41,388 nt of DNA from Anaerolineae bacterium (GCA_021162125.1 JAGGZG010000348.1:1-41388); one strand, 5' to 3'. Shown: positions 8,219 through 16,995, counted from the first letter of the stretch. Translations and numbers: made by a program. The notes: generated from the sequence alone by a model not told the origin.

Positions 8219-9010
8219 TCACCCGTAATTCACCCGCATCAAGCATAGACCGTGGGGCGGGGCTGTGGGCCCAGCCAGACTCCGCTCCGCCGCGTGCAGA
8301 ATCTCCGCGAAATCCTGGGGTGAAAGCTTACCGCTGCCCACCTGCAACAGCGTGCCCACTATGCTGCGCACCATCCGTCGCAAAAAGGCGTTGGCCTCGA
8401 TGTCGAGGTAGACAAAAGGTCCTTCTCGACTGCACCAGGCCCGCATCACCCGGCGTACGGTGTTCTCCCCCTGAGGCGGCTGCCCGAACGTGGCGAAGTC
8501 GTGCGTGCCTATCAGCGCCCGCGCTGCTCGATTCATGGCCTCCACGTCCAGTGGATGGGACCAGTGATAAGAGAATCTCCGCGCCAGGGGCGAGCGCAAC
8601 GGCTGATTGAAAACAGTGTACCGATACTCCCGGCTGCGCGCGCTAAATCGGGGATGAAACCCCTCCTCCACCAATGCCAGCTCACGCACCGCCACGTCCT
8701 CCGCCAACAGGGCATTGAGCCCTCGTTCCAGGTCGGTCAACGGATGCCGCCACCCGGTATGGAAGGCGATCACCTGTCCACGCGCGTGGACCCCCGCGTC
8801 GGTACGGCCAGCGGCGGTGATGCGAATCGTCTCCCGGGTCACGGCGGCCAGCGCCCGCTCTAACTCGCCCTGCACGGTCGGCTGATCGTCCTGCCACTGA
8901 AACCCGCAGTAGTCTGTGCCGTCGTACTCGACCGTGGCCCGTACGTAACGGATGCCAGATGCCGGTTGCTGGTCGTCAGCCGCCCGCCCCTGGCGCCCGT
9001 CTCCGAGCAT
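8219..9010 (-). CDS. truA: tRNA pseudouridine synthase A
   Basis: 263 residues. Isomerises uridines 38-40 in the anticodon stem-loop of tRNAs. The catalytic Asp is in the motif AGRTDAGVHARGQ (about residues 66-78); EYDGTDYCGFQWQ precedes it and FLRRMVRSIVGTLLQVGSG is the C-terminal family signature. The start at 9010 is supported by GAGGAG lying inside the last codons of rplQ, 4 bp upstream, so the two genes are probably translationally coupled. The first 20 residues are a nonconserved leader. Placement after rplQ is the standard alpha-operon tail of many Gram-positive-like genomes. Confidence 0.96.
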   Translation of the reverse strand: MLGDGRQGRAADDQQPASGIRYVRATVEYDGTDYCGFQWQDDQPTVQGELERALAAVTRETIRITAAGRTDAGVHARGQVIAFHTGWRHPLTDLERGLNALLAEDVAVRELALVEEGFHPRFSARSREYRYTVFNQPLRSPLARRFSYHWSHPLDVEAMNRAARALIGTHDFATFGQPPQGENTVRRVMRAWCSREGPFVYLDIEANAFLRRMVRSIVGTLLQVGSGKLSPQDFAEILHAAERSLAGPTAPPHGLCLMRVNYG

Positions 9011-9014
9011 CCAG

Positions 9015-9395
9015 CTACTCCTCGACCAACTCGATCAGGGCAATGCGTGCCCCATCGCCCTGGCGCCGACCTAGCTTGAGAATGCGGGTATATCCTCCTG
9101 GTCGCTCCTCGTAGCGCGGTGCAATCTCGTCAAAAAGCTTGCGTACCACCTCAGAGCCGTTCAGGCGAGCGGCGGCCAGTCGCCGGGCATGCACCCGACG
9201 AGCTGGTTCGTCCGCGCTGTTGCCCCGCTTGGCAATGGTGATCAGCCGCTCTGCCTGACCGCGAATGGCCTTAGCCTTGGCCTCGGTGGTGGTAATCCGC
9301 CCGTGGAGAAACAACTGGGTGATCATATTTCTATATAGAGCCCGCCGCTGTCCAGTACTGCGGCCCAGCTTGCGGCCGGCTTTCCGGTGTCTCAT
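9015..9395 (-). CDS. rplQ: 50S ribosomal protein L17
   Basis: 126 residues, normal for bacterial L17. The N-terminal MRHRKAGRKLGRSTGQRRAL is the family signature, and ITTTEAKAKAIRGQAERLI follows. It sits near the peptide exit tunnel. The ATG at 9395 has GGAG 9 nt upstream. Lies between rpoA (88-bp gap) and truA, the usual alpha-operon order. Confidence 0.98.
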   Translation of the reverse strand: MRHRKAGRKLGRSTGQRRALYRNMITQLFLHGRITTTEAKAKAIRGQAERLITIAKRGNSADEPARRVHARRLAAARLNGSEVVRKLFDEIAPRYEERPGGYTRILKLGRRQGDGARIALIELVEE

Positions 9396-9483
9396 CGTCT
9401 CACTCTCCTGATTCTCCGACTAACCGTCACTACTGCTCTGCCAAACATAACGCGAACCCGCCAATCCCCCACGTCTGCTAATG

Positions 9484-10431
9484 CTAGTCCTGCACATCCG
9501 TCGTTGTGAGGAAACCCTTGGCGGCCAGCTTCTCCCGCAGCTCGACCAGTGACTTAGCGCCGAAGTTGCGGATGGTCAGCATCTCATCATCGCCCTGTGC
9601 CAGCCTCTCCAGCACCTCGCCGACCTTGGTGATGCCCGTCCGCTTCAGACAGTTGTACACCCGCACGCTGAGATCCAGATCCTCGATAGGCGTGTCGTAG
9701 ATTCGCGCCGGGATACCCTCTTCGACCCCTTCTTCTTCCTCTACCAGCGGCATCTCCTCCACGCCGGCCACCAGCGAAAAGTGCTGAACCAGAATCCGCG
9801 ATGCCTCTCGCAAGGCTTCGAGAGGACGGATTGTACCGTCGGTCCAGATCTCTATGGTTAGCTGGTCGTAGTTGGTTATCTGCCCCACGCGAGTCCGCTC
9901 CACCACGTAATTAGCCTTGCGGATGGGACTGAAAATCGCATCTACCGGCAGTTCCCCAATGGGCAATCGGGCTCGCTCCCCTGCTGGGGAGTATCCCCGT
10001 CCCCTCTCCACCTGGAACTCAATCTCCAGGTCCACGTCGTCGGAATCGGCCGTCAGGAGGTGGAGGTCGGGATTGACGATCTCCACAGAGGACGGGGCAT
10101 CGATGTCACCAGCGGTGATATTGCCCTCACCGTGTACCTCCAGGCGCATACGGGCCGGTTCATCGGTATACATTTTCAGGCGCAGCCGCTTGACGTTGAG
10201 GATCAGCGCCATCATGTCCTCTTTAACCCCAGGAATGGGTGAGAACTCATGATACACGTCACTGACGCGGATGGACGTCACCGCCGCCCCTGGCAGCGAG
10301 GCCAGCAGTACCCGCCGTAGAGCGTTACCCAGAGTTATGCCATATCCGCTCTCCAGCGGACTGATGATAAAACGCCCATAATCCTGGGTAACAGCGTCAC
10401 ATTCAATTTTAGGCAAAACTATATTGGACAA
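9484..10431 (-). CDS. rpoA: RNA polymerase alpha subunit
   Basis: 315 residues: N-terminal dimerisation domain (about 1-230, with SGYGITLGNALRRVLLASLPG at 28-48), acidic linker (about 233-243) and C-terminal domain (about 245-310, with SVRVYNCLKRTGITKVGEVL and the helix-hairpin-helix RNFGAKSLVELREKL), which contacts UP elements and activators. The start is TTG at 10431: an in-frame TGA lies two codons upstream, no ATG is near, and a G-rich Shine-Dalgarno (GGGAGG) is 7 nt upstream. Gene order rpsD-rpoA-rplQ is conserved. Confidence 0.97.
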   Translation of the reverse strand: MSNIVLPKIECDAVTQDYGRFIISPLESGYGITLGNALRRVLLASLPGAAVTSIRVSDVYHEFSPIPGVKEDMMALILNVKRLRLKMYTDEPARMRLEVHGEGNITAGDIDAPSSVEIVNPDLHLLTADSDDVDLEIEFQVERGRGYSPAGERARLPIGELPVDAIFSPIRKANYVVERTRVGQITNYDQLTIEIWTDGTIRPLEALREASRILVQHFSLVAGVEEMPLVEEEEGVEEGIPARIYDTPIEDLDLSVRVYNCLKRTGITKVGEVLERLAQGDDEMLTIRNFGAKSLVELREKLAAKGFLTTTDVQD

Positions 10432-10614
10432 AGGTCACCCTCCCTCCTCTGAGGTCCAGCGGACAGAGATTTAAGGGGAATCGTCCCCGGTGCAGTCTCA
10501 CAAACTCCGAACCCCAGGCATTCGACCGTCCTCTGGCCCTTCACTCCTCCGACAGGCCCAGGGCTTATCAGTAACCGCTCTCCTATTCCTGAGCCCGCCG
10601 AGAGATGTCGAAGG

Positions 10615-11253
10615 CTAGCGGCTATAGTACTCCACGATCAAGTGCTCGTTTATCGAGGGGGCAATCTCCTCCCGTGTGGGCAGATTCAGCACACGCCCGA
10701 GCAGATTGGTGGTGTCGAGGCTCAACCAGTTCGGCACGTCCTTCTCGTCCAACACCTTCGCCAAATCTTTGAAGTACTTGAGCTGTCGGCTCTGCGGCCG
10801 CACCGAGATCTCGTCACCCGGCTTGAGTAGCATGGACGGGATGGTAGCCCGCCGACCGTTAAGGTAAAAATGCCCGTGCTGCACGAGCTGCCGGGCCTGT
10901 GCCCGGGAGCTGGCGAATCCCAGCCGGTAGACCACGTTATCCAGCCGGCTCTCCAGAATGATTAACAGATTCTCCCCGGTCAACCCTTTACGTCGCAGGG
11001 CTTCCTTGTAATAGCGTCGAAATTGTCGTTCCAGCACACCGTATATGCGGCGCACTTTCTGCTTCTCCCGAAGCTGTAGCGAATACTCTGAGGCGCGTCC
11101 ACGCCGAAACTGGCTCTCGCGCCCATGCATTCCGGGGGGATAAGCCCGCCGCTCCAGCGCACACTTCGCGCTCAGGCATCGCTCTCCTTTGAGAAACAGC
11201 TTCTCGCCTTCTCGCCGACACAGTTTACAAACTGGACCCAGATACCTTGCCAT
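10615..11253 (-). CDS. rpsD: 30S ribosomal protein S4, zinc-type
   Basis: 212 residues from the ATG at 11253, which is preceded by GGAGG with a 5-nt spacer; an upstream in-frame start at 11298 is rejected. A four-Cys zinc motif is present near the N-terminus (CKLC at about residues 9-12, then two Cys in GERCLSAKC), so this is the zinc-bound (C+) S4 form. The S4 RNA-binding domain is at about residues 100-165 (RLDNVVYRLGFASSRAQARQ). S4 is a primary 16S binder and in some bacteria represses the alpha operon. A 183-bp gap separates it from rpoA. Confidence 0.98.
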   Translation of the reverse strand: MARYLGPVCKLCRREGEKLFLKGERCLSAKCALERRAYPPGMHGRESQFRRGRASEYSLQLREKQKVRRIYGVLERQFRRYYKEALRRKGLTGENLLIILESRLDNVVYRLGFASSRAQARQLVQHGHFYLNGRRATIPSMLLKPGDEISVRPQSRQLKYFKDLAKVLDEKDVPNWLSLDTTNLLGRVLNLPTREEIAPSINEHLIVEYYSR

Positions 11254-11347
11254 TGCACCTCCTGATTTCAGTGAGGGGGACAGCGCACCATCGGGCACAA
11301 CCCGTGTTAGACACGGCCCGGCCCTGATAATGGCCCAACCCCCCGCA

Positions 11348-11749
11348 CTAGACCCTTCGTTTCTTGGGCGGACGGCACCCGTTGTGAGGAATGGGAGTCA
11401 CGTCGGTGATGGAGCGTATCTTCAGACCCGCCGCCTGCAAAGCACGGATAGCCGCCTCGCGGCCAGGGCCCGGCCCCTTGACAAAGACGTCCACCTCTCG
11501 CATTCCATTATCCATCGCCGTTTTAGCCGCCTGCTGAGCTGCCATGCGCGCCGCGTAAGGAGTGCTCTTGCGTGACCCCTTGAAACCAACCGTCCCGGCG
11601 CTGCCCCAGGTGATCACGTTGCCCTGCGGATCAGTCATCGTGACGATAGTGTTGTTGAACGTCGAATGAATGTGAGCGTGACCATACGGCACATTGCGCT
11701 TCTGTCGTCGGCCCCCCGATCTCCTGCTCCGCCTTGCTGGTCGTCCCAT
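11348..11749 (-). CDS. rpsK: 30S ribosomal protein S11
   Basis: 133 residues. Core motifs GHAHIHSTFNNTIVTMTDPQG (split here: AHIHSTFNNTIVT) and the C-terminal ITDVTPIPHNGCRPPKKRRV are diagnostic. Located on the 30S platform, contacting the E-site region. ATG at 11749, with GGAGG 6 nt upstream. Separated from rpsM by an unusual 320-bp gap containing a palindromic element. Confidence 0.98.
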   Translation of the reverse strand: MGRPARRSRRSGGRRQKRNVPYGHAHIHSTFNNTIVTMTDPQGNVITWGSAGTVGFKGSRKSTPYAARMAAQQAAKTAMDNGMREVDVFVKGPGPGREAAIRALQAAGLKIRSITDVTPIPHNGCRPPKKRRV

Positions 11750-12069
11750 ACTTTTCCTCCGGTCTCTTTACCAGGCCCTTCCTGAATCTGCCCCTGGGGT
11801 AACTGCTCAGGCTACTTCTGTTAGCGATTGAAATCGCCTCTAGAGGGCCTGCAGCCAAGCGTCCACCTGCGTGGACGCGCCTGTCCACGCAGGTGGACAG
11901 CCAGCTTTAGCTCCTCAGGCGCGGTTTCAACCGCTGGCCTGAGTAGTAACAGCCCGGCACAAGATTTGCACCAGGCGGCACCAAACCTATATCGAAACCC
12001 CGCAGATCTCGAAAGGCGTCCAGTAGTCAATCCTCCAACCACAATCGCTTTTATTGAGCCACAAGCTCA
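11750..12069. repeat. 320-bp gap in alpha operon with TIR-like palindromic element
   Basis: No gene is visible. Palindrome gcgattgaaatcgc (11824-11837) and its relative gcggtttcaaccgc (11921-11934) bracket a perfect 16-bp inverted repeat gtccacctgcgtggac (11861-11876) / gtccacgcaggtggac (11883-11898). The symmetry suggests a MITE-like or REP-type insertion of about 110-150 bp between rpsM and rpsK. The rpsK ribosome-binding site lies at 11756-11760. Confidence 0.65.
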
Positions 12070-12459
12070 CTACTTCTTCTTCATCCCTCGACGCCGGCCA
12101 CGACCAGGCACTGTCTTCTTGGGACCGCGCTTGGTACGCGCATTAGTCCGCGTCCGCTGCCCACGCACCGGCAGGTTCATCCGATGCCGCAGCCCGCGAT
12201 AACAGCCAATCTCCATCAGGCGTTTGATGTTCATCTGCACCTCACGGCGCAGGTCACCCTCTACCCGATAGTTGCGGCTGATGATCTCTCGCAGCCGGCT
12301 GACCTCGGCCTCTGCCAGGTCCTTCACCCGTGTACTGGGATCAACGCCTGCCGTTTTCAGAATCTCCTGGCTGGTAGACCGGCCAATGCCGTAGATGTAC
12401 GTCAGAGCAATATCCACCCGCTTGTTGCGAGGCAAATCCACGCCCGCGATTCGCGCCAT
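12070..12459 (-). CDS. rpsM: 30S ribosomal protein S13
   Basis: 129 residues. MARIAGVDLPRNKRVDIALT, GIGRSTSQEIL and the C-terminal RGQRTRTNARTKRGPKKTV are the S13 signatures. The head protein contacts 23S and L5 as intersubunit bridges; the basic tail reaches P-site tRNA. The ATG at 12459 is preceded by GGAGG with a 6-nt spacer. It follows rpmJ by 55 bp. Confidence 0.98.
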   Translation of the reverse strand: MARIAGVDLPRNKRVDIALTYIYGIGRSTSQEILKTAGVDPSTRVKDLAEAEVSRLREIISRNYRVEGDLRREVQMNIKRLMEIGCYRGLRHRMNLPVRGQRTRTNARTKRGPKKTVPGRGRRRGMKKK

Positions 12460-12514
12460 TTAATCCCTCCTCGCCATCCTTCCACATTTCCATCCCGACC
12501 GCAGCCGGGGGCTA

Positions 12515-12628
12515 TTACCCCTGTCGCTGCTTGTGCTTGGGATTTTCGCAGATGACCCGCACGACGCCACGCCGGCGGATAATCTTACACTTAGGACACC
12601 GTCGCTTAACTGAAGATGAGACCTTCAT
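12515..12628 (-). CDS. rpmJ: 50S ribosomal protein L36
   Basis: A 37-codon gene recognised by direct translation: MKVSSSVKRRCPKCKIIRRR, followed by GVVRVICENPKHKQRQG and TAA. The zinc ribbon is complete: Cys11, Cys14, Cys27 and His32, so this is the zinc-binding (C+) form. The ATG at 12628 has GAGG 8 nt upstream. Position between map and rpsM is the usual one, but infA, which normally lies between map and rpmJ, is absent (only 36 bp separate the two genes). Confidence 0.97.
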   Translation of the reverse strand: MKVSSSVKRRCPKCKIIRRRGVVRVICENPKHKQRQG

Positions 12629-12664
12629 CACACAAACCTCCATATGCTACGTATTACGAATTAC

Positions 12665-13411
12665 TTACAGCCGGGTGAGAATCTCCGGCTCGTCATCTGT
12701 GACGGCAATGGTGTGCTCGAAATGCGCCGAGAGTTGGCCATCCAGAGTTACCACTGTCCACCCATTGTCCAACACGCGGGTGCGCCACGTGCCCATGGTC
12801 ACCATAGGCTCCAGGGCAAAGGTCATGCCCGGCCTGAGGAGCGCTCCCCGCCCCGGCTCACCAAAATTAGGAATCTGCGGGTCCTCGTGCATCTTTCGCC
12901 CGATGCCGTGTCCGGTGTACTCACGAACCACGGAAAACCCGCGCGACTCGGCGTAATTCTGAATGGCCGCCGATACATCTCCCATGTGTTGGCCGGCCCG
13001 GCACTGGGCGATTCCTGCCTCCAACGCGCCAGCCGTCACCTCCAGCAGACGGCGAGCCGCCGGGGACACCTCCCCCACTGCCACCGTAATGGCCGCGTCT
13101 CCCTGGAAGCCCTTGTAAATCGTCCCCACGTCCATGCTGACCAGGTCGCCTTCGTTAATCACCCGCGAGCCGGGAATGCCGTGTACCACTTCCTCGTTGA
13201 CGGACACACACAACGCTGCCGGGTAACCCCGATAACCTTTGAACGAAGGCACCGCCCCATGCTTAAGGATCGTCTCCTCGGCCAGGGCGTTCAATTCCTC
13301 AGTAGTCACACCGGGCGCGATTTTCTCCCGCAAAAGAGCCAAAACCACAGCGACGATACGACCAGCCTCGCGCATACGCGCCAGTTCAGACGGTGATTTC
13401 AATGTAATCAT
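12665..13411 (-). CDS. map: Methionine aminopeptidase, type I
   Basis: 248 residues. Removes the initiator methionine from nascent proteins. Metal ligands can be placed by family motifs: Asp in SMDVGTIYKGFQGDAAIT (two Asp), His in YTGHGIGRKMHEDPQIPNFG, Glu in FALEPMVTMG, and the last Glu in HFEHTIAVTDDEPEILT. The substrate-pocket His is in EEVVHGIPGS. Start ATG at 13411 matches the family N-terminus (MITLKSPSELARMREAGRIV), though the Shine-Dalgarno is poor. Follows adk by 26 bp, the conserved secY-adk-map order. Confidence 0.97.
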   Translation of the reverse strand: MITLKSPSELARMREAGRIVAVVLALLREKIAPGVTTEELNALAEETILKHGAVPSFKGYRGYPAALCVSVNEEVVHGIPGSRVINEGDLVSMDVGTIYKGFQGDAAITVAVGEVSPAARRLLEVTAGALEAGIAQCRAGQHMGDVSAAIQNYAESRGFSVVREYTGHGIGRKMHEDPQIPNFGEPGRGALLRPGMTFALEPMVTMGTWRTRVLDNGWTVVTLDGQLSAHFEHTIAVTDDEPEILTRL

Positions 13412-13437
13412 CAGTACCCAATGAACCTTTTCATCAA

Positions 13438-14118
13438 CTAGCAGTCAGCCTGTTGGATGGCCGCCAACAGATCAGCTCGCACCTGCTCAACGGATTGTTC
13501 TCCATCAATCTCCACCAACAGCCCCTGCCTCCGATAGTACTCGATCAACGGCGTGGTCTGTTGGAAGTACACCTCGATGCGACGACGCTGGGTCTCCGGC
13601 GTATCATCCGCCCGCTGGTAAAGTTCGCCGCCACACACGTCGCACCGCCCGGCAACCTTCGGCGGGCTAAACAGTTCGTGATAGATCGCCTCGCACTGGC
13701 GACACGTCCAGCGCCCGGCCAGACGCGCCAGCAGCACTTCGTCCGACACTTTTATGTAGGGCACGATCCCCACTCGCTGTCCTTTCTCGGCCAGGATCGC
13801 CTCCAGGGCCTGCGCTTGAGCGATGGTGCGCGGGAATCCGTCCAGGATGGCCCCACCGGCACAATCGGGTTGCGCCAGCCGCTCCTTGACCATGGCGATG
13901 GTCACCTCATCGGGGACCAGTTCTCCCCTGTCCATGTACGCGCGAGCCAGGCGTCCCAGTTCAGTCTCATTGCGCAAGTTCTCGCGAAAGAGATCCCCGG
14001 AGGATATGTGCGGGATACCCAGCCTCTCCTCTAAGTAAGCTGCCTGCGTTCCCTTGCCCGCACCGGGCGCTCCCAGAAGGACGATGAACTTGGGTTTTGC
14101 CCGCTCCTCGTTTCCCAT
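13438..14118 (-). CDS. adk: Adenylate kinase, long zinc-LID form
   Basis: 226 residues from the ATG at 14118 (AGGGGAG about 5 nt upstream); the open frame to 14199 is rejected. Converts AMP and ATP to two ADP. P-loop GAPGAGKGT has Lys22; the AMP-binding SSGDLFREN and the DGFPRT motif follow. The LID carries CRQC and CDVC Cys pairs, the four-Cys zinc-binding version of Gram-positive and thermophilic enzymes. The first 10 residues are a nonconserved extension. Lies between secY and map. Confidence 0.97.
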   Translation of the reverse strand: MGNEERAKPKFIVLLGAPGAGKGTQAAYLEERLGIPHISSGDLFRENLRNETELGRLARAYMDRGELVPDEVTIAMVKERLAQPDCAGGAILDGFPRTIAQAQALEAILAEKGQRVGIVPYIKVSDEVLLARLAGRWTCRQCEAIYHELFSPPKVAGRCDVCGGELYQRADDTPETQRRRIEVYFQQTTPLIEYYRRQGLLVEIDGEQSVEQVRADLLAAIQQADC

Positions 14119-14152
14119 GCCTGCTCCCCTGTTGGAATGGCTGTGCCGTGGA

Positions 14153-15448
14153 TTACTTGATGAATCCCTCGTAGTGACGCATGACGAGCTGGGCCTCAAG
14201 CTGGCGTAGCGTATCCAACACCACGCCGACCACGATCAGCAGACCCGAACTGGTGATGAGCATAGTTGACGTCTCAGTCACACCCTTTACCAGCCAGGGC
14301 AAGATGGCCACCGCACCCAGGAATACAGCGCCTACCAGGGTGATTCGCCGCAGCACCCCATTGAGATAATCCTCCGTGCGCTTGCCCGGTCGTTTGCCAG
14401 GGATGAACCCTCCCTGCCGCTTCAGGTTCCCGGCCAGGTCCTGCTGCTGGAAGATGACGTCCGTGTAGAAATACGTGAAACCAACGACCATGAAGAAGTA
14501 CATGATCCAGTAGACAGTGCTCTGGGTGTTAAACAAGTTGTAAACAGACGTGGCCGCGGTCTTTATCCAGGGAACCCCGGAAGAGAGAAAGTAAGAGGCG
14601 ATGACGCCGGGAAACATCATAATTGATTGGGCAAAGATCAGCGGGATCATCCCTGCTGAGTTCACCCGCAACGGAATGTGCGTGCTCTGCCCACCGGCGA
14701 TGCGTAACCGATTGCCACGCATGGCCAGCACCCGCTTGCCATACTGCACCGGAATACGGCGCTGTCCCTCCTGCACCACGACGATGACCAGCACCGTTAT
14801 CGCGGTGATGATCAGAAAAACGATCAAACCCCGCAGGTCCGTGGTAATCAACGCCCCCACTCGCTGCGGGATACGGGCCACGATCCCGCCGAGGATGATG
14901 ATCGAGAGTCCCTGACCAATACCCTGCTCCGTGATCAACTCGCCCAACCAGATAGCGAACATCGTGCCCGCTGTCATGGTTATAATCGTCGTCGCCGTGG
15001 GCAGCAATGCTGACCCCGACAGACCGAAGTTGGTAGCCACTCCCTGCGCCTGCATCTGCATACCCAGGCCGAAAGCTGAAAGGGCACACAGAGGAATGGT
15101 CAGGAAATAAGTGTACTGATTGAGCTTGTTCCGTCCGGCCTCTCCCTCTTTGGCCAGATTTTCGAGCGCGGGGATGATTGGCTGCAAAAGCTGCATGACG
15201 ATGGTTGCCGTGATGTAAGGATACACTCCCATGGCCATCACCGAGAAGCTAGACATCGCCCCACCGGAAAACATATCCAACAGGCTAAGCAGTTGGTTTT
15301 TGGCAAACACATCGGCCAGGAGTTCAGTCTTGATATTCGGTAGCGGCACGTGCGCAGCCAGACGGTAAATGATCAGGATCAAGAAAGTGACCAGTATCCT
15401 CCGTCGTAGATCCGGCAATCTGAACGCATTGCGCAACGCTTGTATCAT
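14153..15448 (-). CDS. secY: Protein translocase subunit SecY
   Basis: 431 residues, about ten transmembrane segments; the channel of the Sec translocon. MIQALRNAFRLPDLRRRILVT opens the mature family region (start ATG at 15448 with GGAGGGT upstream; the 16 extra upstream codons are rejected). Motifs FSVMAMGVYPYITATIVMQL (about residues 65-84) and the C-terminal loop GGFIPGKRPGKRTEDYL (about 338-354, the ribosome/SecA docking loop) are intact. Sits between rplO and adk as in most spc operons. Confidence 0.98.
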   Translation of the reverse strand: MIQALRNAFRLPDLRRRILVTFLILIIYRLAAHVPLPNIKTELLADVFAKNQLLSLLDMFSGGAMSSFSVMAMGVYPYITATIVMQLLQPIIPALENLAKEGEAGRNKLNQYTYFLTIPLCALSAFGLGMQMQAQGVATNFGLSGSALLPTATTIITMTAGTMFAIWLGELITEQGIGQGLSIIILGGIVARIPQRVGALITTDLRGLIVFLIITAITVLVIVVVQEGQRRIPVQYGKRVLAMRGNRLRIAGGQSTHIPLRVNSAGMIPLIFAQSIMMFPGVIASYFLSSGVPWIKTAATSVYNLFNTQSTVYWIMYFFMVVGFTYFYTDVIFQQQDLAGNLKRQGGFIPGKRPGKRTEDYLNGVLRRITLVGAVFLGAVAILPWLVKGVTETSTMLITSSGLLIVVGVVLDTLRQLEAQLVMRHYEGFIK

Positions 15449-15550
15449 CCCCACCCTCCAACTACGAACGAACGATGAACGGGCCGCAGACTGCATGGCA
15501 GACGTCCATGCCCACCCAGGACGTTGGGGCGGCGGACAAGGATATCCAAC

Positions 15551-16033
15551 CTACCCACCTTTTTTCACCCGCACCCATTTTTCCCTGAGAGGCAGATCCT
15601 CAGCCACGCCTCCGGCGGCTTCGATCTTAGCTCGCGCGCTGGCCGAGAAGCGATGGGCCTTAACCGTGAGGGGACGATCCAGCTCACCCTGGCCCAGGAT
15701 GACCACCATCTCGTCGGCGCGTTTGATGATCCCTGCCTCCGCCAAAGTCCTGGGGGAAACCTCCGCCCCAGCCGCGAAACCGTCCAGGCGGTCCAGGTTG
15801 ACGGGTGTGTATACCACTTTCCAGATATTAGTGAACCCACGCTTGTAGGGCAGGCGACGGACCAATGGCAACTGCCCACCTTCGAAGTAAGGACCTTTGC
15901 CGCCACCAGCACGGGCTCCCTGTCCCTTGGTTCCCCGCCCAGCCGTCTTACCCTGGCCGGCCGATATACCACGACCCTTGCGCTTGCGTTTCTTTCTCGC
16001 CCCCTCGGGGGGACGCAATTCGTGCAACTTCAT
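15551..16033 (-). CDS. rplO: 50S ribosomal protein L15
   Basis: 160 residues from ATG at 16033, with AGGA about 9 nt upstream; the longer open frame to 16099 has no ribosome-binding support. MKLHELRPPEGARKKRKRKG and the glycine-rich GRGISAGQGKTAGRGTKGQ are the family signature. Late-assembling 50S protein. Start of the mature frame is 72 bp beyond the rpmD stop, in a gap that carries a hairpin at 16067-16089. Confidence 0.97.
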   Translation of the reverse strand: MKLHELRPPEGARKKRKRKGRGISAGQGKTAGRGTKGQGARAGGGKGPYFEGGQLPLVRRLPYKRGFTNIWKVVYTPVNLDRLDGFAAGAEVSPRTLAEAGIIKRADEMVVILGQGELDRPLTVKAHRFSASARAKIEAAGGVAEDLPLREKWVRVKKGG

Positions 16034-16066
16034 AGTAATATCCTCTTCACGCCTGTGCAATGTCCA

Positions 16067-16089
16067 GCGCCGCCTCTTCAGGGCGGCGC
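16067..16089. other. Hairpin between rpmD and rplO
   Basis: Perfect 8-bp GC stem gcgccgcc (16067-16074) / ggcggcgc (16082-16089) with a 7-nt loop and no T-tract. It could be an mRNA processing or stability structure within the spc operon. No family relation to the other palindromes was recognised. Confidence 0.5.
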
Positions 16090-16105
16090 AATCCGTCACC
16101 CGGCC

Positions 16106-16321
16106 CTAGGCAACTTCCTCAACCGTAACCAGATGCCGCACTTTATGCACCATCCCACGAATAACCGGCGTATCTGCCTGCTCCACCACGTCGCCCAGGT
16201 GACGCAGGCCCAGAGCGCGGATGGTGGCCTTTTGCCGAGTAGAATATCCGATGCTACTCTTCACGTAAGTGATGCGCAGCTTCTTTTCTGGCTGCCCCCC
16301 TGCGACTTTCGACTCAGACAT
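16106..16321 (-). CDS. rpmD: 50S ribosomal protein L30
   Basis: 71 residues from ATG at 16321; a GTG two codons upstream is only 2 nt from the GGAG site, while the ATG is 8 nt away, so the ATG is preferred. The core KKLRITYVKSSIGYSTRQKA and LGLRHLGDVVEQADTPVIRG is typical; the first 14 residues are a nonconserved extension. The start overlaps the end of rpsE by 8 nt, so translation is probably coupled. Confidence 0.95.
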   Translation of the reverse strand: MSESKVAGGQPEKKLRITYVKSSIGYSTRQKATIRALGLRHLGDVVEQADTPVIRGMVHKVRHLVTVEEVA

Positions 16322-16838
16322 TGCCACGACTCCAATAAGGACTAACCTCGCGGACGGGCTTACCTCGCAGGCGAGCTTCTTCTTTCACGTCCTTGAGCTG
16401 TTCCAAACCGCGCATCGCGGCCCGCACCATGTTGAGAATGTTGGAACTTCCCAGGGACTTGGTTAGGATGTCTTTAATGCCCGCCGCTTCGATCACAGCC
16501 CGCACTCCACCGCCGGCGATCACTCCAGTACCCGGCGAGGCTGGTTTGAGCAACACTTTGGCTCCGCCAAAGGTAGCCACCACCTCGTGAGGGATGGTGG
16601 TTCCTACCATAGCGATGGGCCGCATGTTTCGTCGGGCGCGCTCGGCACCCTTGCGGATAGCATCCGGCACACTGCGTGCCTTGCCCACACCAACGCCCAC
16701 CTTGCCCTGGTGATCGCCCACCACTACCACAGCGCGGAATCCGAAACGCCGGCCACCCTTGACCACCTTTGCCACACGGGTGATGTGTACCACTCGCTCA
16801 TCCAGTTCCTCGCGTTCTTCGAATTCTCTCCTCGCCAT
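16314..16838 (-). CDS. rpsE: 30S ribosomal protein S5
   Basis: 174 residues. The double-stranded-RNA-binding-like N-domain (VVHITRVAKVVKGGRRFGFR at about 15-34) is followed by GVGVGKARSVPDAIRKGAE and the C-domain ending near IKDILTKSLGSSNILNMVRA. S5 acts in decoding fidelity and in the mRNA entry channel. ATG at 16838 is preceded by AGGAGG. The stop codon is inside rpmD. A 157-bp gap lies between rplR and rpsE. Confidence 0.98.
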   Translation of the reverse strand: MARREFEEREELDERVVHITRVAKVVKGGRRFGFRAVVVVGDHQGKVGVGVGKARSVPDAIRKGAERARRNMRPIAMVGTTIPHEVVATFGGAKVLLKPASPGTGVIAGGGVRAVIEAAGIKDILTKSLGSSNILNMVRAAMRGLEQLKDVKEEARLRGKPVREVSPYWSRGNV

Positions 16839-16995
16839 TCATCCTCCTAAATTGCCTGGTAAGCCTGTAGCTCGTGTCCGACAATCCCAATCCGGGAGCA
16901 AGCCTCGTCGTGGACATTCGGCTGAGCCTATCGAATCATCCAGCCGAGGACTCAGCCAAATAACGTGGCTGCCTGCTCCTCATGGGCTAAACCGG

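Noticed and set aside
10432..10614. S4-binding pseudoknot upstream of rpoA or rpsD
   Set aside because: Only short stems such as gggg/cccc are visible; no recognisable alpha-operon leader fold could be supported.
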